Below, piece by piece: positions 6,370 through 6,673 of a DNA stretch of 6,673 nt (positions are counted from its first letter, which is position 1; every line of letters begins with the position of its first letter). The stretch lies in the NCBI GenBank assembly GCA_943371535.1, contig CALRVE020000084.1:1-6673 (forward strand). Reading direction: 5' to 3'. This stretch comes from UBA1930 sp943371535. GTDB taxonomy: Bacteria > Bacteroidota > Bacteroidia > Chitinophagales > Chitinophagaceae. The notes below the pieces were generated by a model, which saw only the letters and a program-made list of their open reading frames with translations, did no database searches and was not told the origin of the DNA. The position numbers and the translations under genes are program-made.

Positions 6370-6673
6370 ATGAAAAAGATTTTATTATTTGCATTCTTAA
6401 TAGGTACATTAAATGTATTTGCACAAGCACCCGTTAAATTTGCTGAAACCAAATTTAATTTTGGTAAATTAATGCAAAATGTGCCAGCCACCCATGTTTT
6501 TAAGTTTGTAAATACAGGTAGTAAGCCTTTAGTAATCGAAAGTGCAGTAGCAGGTTGTGGTTGTACAACTCCCGAATATCCAAAGCAACCTATTGCTAAA
6601 GGAAAAGATGGAACAATAAAAGTAACTTACAATGCTGCTGCAATGGGTGCATTTACAAAAGATGTTACAGTGA
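6370..6673 (+). CDS. Exported DUF1573 protein, second of the tandem pair (3' end cut by window)
   Basis: The frame opens at ATG 6370 and runs off the window after 101 full codons without a stop. It begins with a signal peptide (MKKILLFAFLIGTLNVFAQA; VFA before Q suggests cleavage after residue 18). A DUF1573 domain then starts almost at once: VKFAETKFNFGKL, FKFVNTGSKPLVIESAV, and the same signature AGCGCTTPEY (61-70; Cys63, Cys65), then an IKVTYNAAAMGAFTKDVTV strand pair. It lacks the Gln-rich linker of its neighbour. The end of the domain and any C-terminal extension lie beyond the window; many relatives stop about 30 residues further on. The 20-nt spacing and same strand indicate co-transcription with the gene at 5873 and origin by duplication. 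Function is unknown. Confidence 0.88.
   Translation, partial: MKKILLFAFLIGTLNVFAQAPVKFAETKFNFGKLMQNVPATHVFKFVNTGSKPLVIESAVAGCGCTTPEYPKQPIAKGKDGTIKVTYNAAAMGAFTKDVTV

Noticed and set aside
1..6673. CRISPR array, tRNA/rRNA, insertion sequence, prophage or defence genes
   Set aside because: I saw no repeat-spacer pattern, RNA gene signature, transposase, integrase or nuclease motif; all sizeable coding sequences belong to ordinary families.

Overview
The window looks like ordinary chromosomal DNA from an AT-rich member of the Bacteroidota, possibly Chitinophagales or a relative. Four things point there. There is a single-chain E1 alpha/beta 2-oxoacid dehydrogenase of the type common in that phylum. 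There is a tandem pair of exported DUF1573 proteins, and a rhodanese-thioredoxin lipoprotein. Almost no gene has a Shine-Dalgarno sequence, which is typical of the phylum. The phylum call is an inference from gene content; no rRNA or other phylogenetic marker is present.

Layout, left to right. (1) Bases 1-880 hold a bestrophin-family membrane channel on the + strand, lacking only its first few codons. (2) Bases 914-1117 (-) encode a small two-helix membrane protein of the DUF2892/YgaP-TM type, convergent with the bestrophin. A weak AT-rich hairpin lies at the junction. (3) Bases 1245-1937 (+) encode a lipoprotein with a rhodanese domain followed by a thioredoxin domain, divergent from the DUF2892 gene. 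(4) Bases 1979-3004 (+) encode MurB (peptidoglycan precursor synthesis), 41 nt downstream and possibly co-transcribed. (5) Bases 3005-3262 hold no intact gene, but carry what looks like the decayed remains of a short Bacteroidota protein. (6) Bases 3263-5656 (-) encode the fused E1 alpha/beta subunit, convergent with murB. (7) A 216-nt divergent intergenic region follows. (8) Bases 5873-6349 and 6370-6673 (+) encode two consecutive exported DUF1573 proteins, the second cut by the window end and lacking a stop codon.

The genes mostly serve separate housekeeping roles: ion permeation, extracytoplasmic sulfur/thiol chemistry, cell-wall synthesis and oxidative decarboxylation of 2-oxoacids. The most suggestive functional neighbourhood is the divergent DUF2892 / rhodanese-thioredoxin pair. 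Its two genes together carry the parts that in E. coli YgaP form one membrane-bound rhodanese. I found no mobile element, CRISPR array, RNA gene, defence system or clear new system. The most useful second-look items are the gene relic at about 3031-3228, the split YgaP-like pair, the tandem DUF1573 genes, and the uncertain start of the E1 gene.
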